NCBI GenBank assembly: GCA_017507285.1
Contig: JAFWBF010000108.1
Location: 1-7,079 of the forward strand
Direction: 5' to 3'
From: Bacteroidales bacterium
GTDB taxonomy: Bacteria > Bacteroidota > Bacteroidia > Bacteroidales > P3
DNA length: 7,079 nucleotides
Under the pieces are notes generated by a model that worked only from the letters and a program-made list of their open reading frames with translations, made no database searches and was not told where the DNA came from. Every line of letters begins with the position of its first letter. Position 1 is the first letter of the stretch. Of this stretch, positions 6,086-7,079 are shown piece by piece. A program made the position numbers and the translations under genes.

Positions 6086-6958
6086 ATGAGTTATAAAATT
6101 GTAGTATTGGCAAAACAAGTTCCCGACACACGTAATGTGGGAAAAGATGCCATGAAAGCTGATGGTACTGTGAATAGATCGGCACTCCCGGCAATTTTCA
6201 ATCCAGAAGATTTAAATGCCTTGGAAATGGCGTTATCAATAAAAGACCAGCTGAAAGATGCTACCGTAACAGTGATTACAATGGGACCATCTCGTGCAGC
6301 TGATATAATAAGAGAATCTATTTATCGTGGTGCCGATGATGGTTATTTAGTTTCGGGTCGTGCTTTTGCCGGTTCCGACACTTTGGCCACTTCGTATGCT
6401 ATATCTATGGCAGTACGTAAGTTGGGTAAAGTAGACTTGGTGCTTTCGGGTCGTCAGGCTATCGATGGCGATACCGCTCAGGTAGGTCCGCAGGTGGCCG
6501 AGAAATTGGAAATACCACAAATCACATACGCCGAAGAAATAGTGAAAGTATCAACAGACTCTATACAAATCAAACGTCGTTTGGAACGTGGTGTCGAGGT
6601 CGTTGAGGCTCCGTATCCTGTGCTTATTACCGTTCATGGTTCGGCACCGGCTTGTCGTTTTCGTCATGCCAAACGTGTGATGAAGTACAAAAATGCTTGC
6701 ACTCCATCTGAACAACAAGAACGTGGACAAGACTATTCCGACCTTTGGAATCAAAAACCTTACTTGAAGATAGAAGAGTGGACTGCCGAAGACTTGAACC
6801 CCGATATGAATCGCTTGGGTATGGCCGGTTCGCCAACCAAGGTTAAGAATATCGAGAATGTGGTATTGACTCAAAAGGAAAGCGTAGTTCTTTCTGACAA
6901 GGAAGAGGACATAAACGGATTAATGAAAGAATTGATTGCTACTCACATTATTGGATAA
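6086..6958 (+). CDS. etfB: Electron transfer flavoprotein subunit beta
   Basis: This 290-residue protein is the beta subunit of an electron transfer flavoprotein, which moves electrons between acyl-CoA dehydrogenases or other flavoenzymes and a further carrier. Family marks are the N-terminal strand and KQVPDT (10-15), NPEDLNALEMAL (39-50), VTVITMGP (61-68), RAFAGSDT (92-99) and the signature GRQAIDGDTAQVGPQ (122-136). Further on come an ITYAEEI stretch (146-152) and a LGMAGSPTKV segment (244-253). These features resemble EtfB of the electron-bifurcating group, in which the beta subunit binds a second FAD in place of AMP; that is an inference from resemblance. The length is slightly above the roughly 250-265 residues usual for EtfB, with extra sequence around 203-228. 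It is followed 64 bases later by etfA in the usual order. The start at 6086 directly precedes the conserved first strand. Confidence 0.95.
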   Translation: MSYKIVVLAKQVPDTRNVGKDAMKADGTVNRSALPAIFNPEDLNALEMALSIKDQLKDATVTVITMGPSRAADIIRESIYRGADDGYLVSGRAFAGSDTLATSYAISMAVRKLGKVDLVLSGRQAIDGDTAQVGPQVAEKLEIPQITYAEEIVKVSTDSIQIKRRLERGVEVVEAPYPVLITVHGSAPACRFRHAKRVMKYKNACTPSEQQERGQDYSDLWNQKPYLKIEEWTAEDLNPDMNRLGMAGSPTKVKNIENVVLTQKESVVLSDKEEDINGLMKELIATHIIG

Positions 6959-7022
6959 GATAGTGGAGAGTTTGTGTTCCTCGTATAATAAACTAAAGTA
7001 ATAACATCAAAGACTAACAATA

Positions 7023-7079
7023 ATGAATAATATATTTGTTTATTGCGAAATTACCGAAGAAGGTACTATTGCTGATGTA
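7023..7079 (+). CDS. etfA: Electron transfer flavoprotein subunit alpha, N-terminal start (3' truncated by window)
   Basis: Nineteen codons from the ATG at 7023 run to the window end without a stop. The start of the product, MNNIFVYCEITEEGTIADV, fits the first strand of EtfA, where a short hydrophobic segment is followed by a Glu-rich turn and then helix I. Its position 64 bases after etfB, in the usual etfB-etfA order, is the main support. EtfA would form a heterodimer with EtfB and hold the electron-shuttling FAD in its C-terminal domain, which is not visible here. The region before the ATG is A-rich with no clear Shine-Dalgarno sequence and no terminator, so cotranscription with etfB is expected. 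Confidence 0.85.
   Translation, partial: MNNIFVYCEITEEGTIADV

Noticed and set aside
6971..6991. TTTG followed by TATAATA before etfA as a separate promoter
   Set aside because: The spacing between the two elements is far too short for either the Bacteroidota or the classical promoter pattern, and etfB-etfA are normally cotranscribed.

Overview
The window looks like a low-to-moderate GC chromosome segment from a member of the Bacteroidota, most likely Bacteroidales. Three things suggest this: (i) a fused FeoA-FeoB iron transporter, a common arrangement in that phylum; (ii) promoter-like sequences of the Bacteroidota type (TTTG about 19 nt before TAnnTTTG), clearest upstream of feoAB; (iii) starts that mostly lack a strong Shine-Dalgarno sequence. 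Protein resemblance (FabF, EtfB and FeoAB) agrees. All genes lie on the + strand and nothing resembles a phage, IS element, CRISPR array, tRNA or rRNA. The genus cannot be fixed from this window.

Layout. 1-208 is the 3' end of a uvrA-family excision repair gene. 209-631 is a long non-coding gap with AT-rich inverted repeats, a GC-rich bulged hairpin, a very long terminator hairpin (369-423) and then a promoter region for feoAB with phased TTGC half-sites. 632-3100 is feoAB, a complete ferrous iron transporter. 3101-3412 is an AT-rich gap ending in a second promoter-like element. 3413-5997 is a tight fatty-acid synthesis cluster, acpP-fabF-fabH. A strong hairpin (6008-6048) separates it from etfB (6086-6958) and the first 19 codons of etfA (7023 to the window end).

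How the genes work together. AcpP carries the growing acyl chain, FabH starts chains by condensing acyl-CoA with malonyl-ACP, and FabF elongates them. The adjoining EtfBA pair is an electron-transfer flavoprotein whose EtfB sequence resembles the electron-bifurcating type that partners acyl-CoA dehydrogenases. Acyl-CoA chemistry beside acyl-ACP condensation could be a functional link (acyl-CoA primers for FabH) or simple adjacency; the hairpin between them may uncouple their expression. The iron transporter and the repair gene are separate transcription units.

I see no clearly novel system. The best items for a second look are the long composite hairpin before feoAB, the phased TTGC repeats at its promoter, the acpP-fabF-fabH-etfBA arrangement, and the altered residue beside the attachment serine of the ACP.
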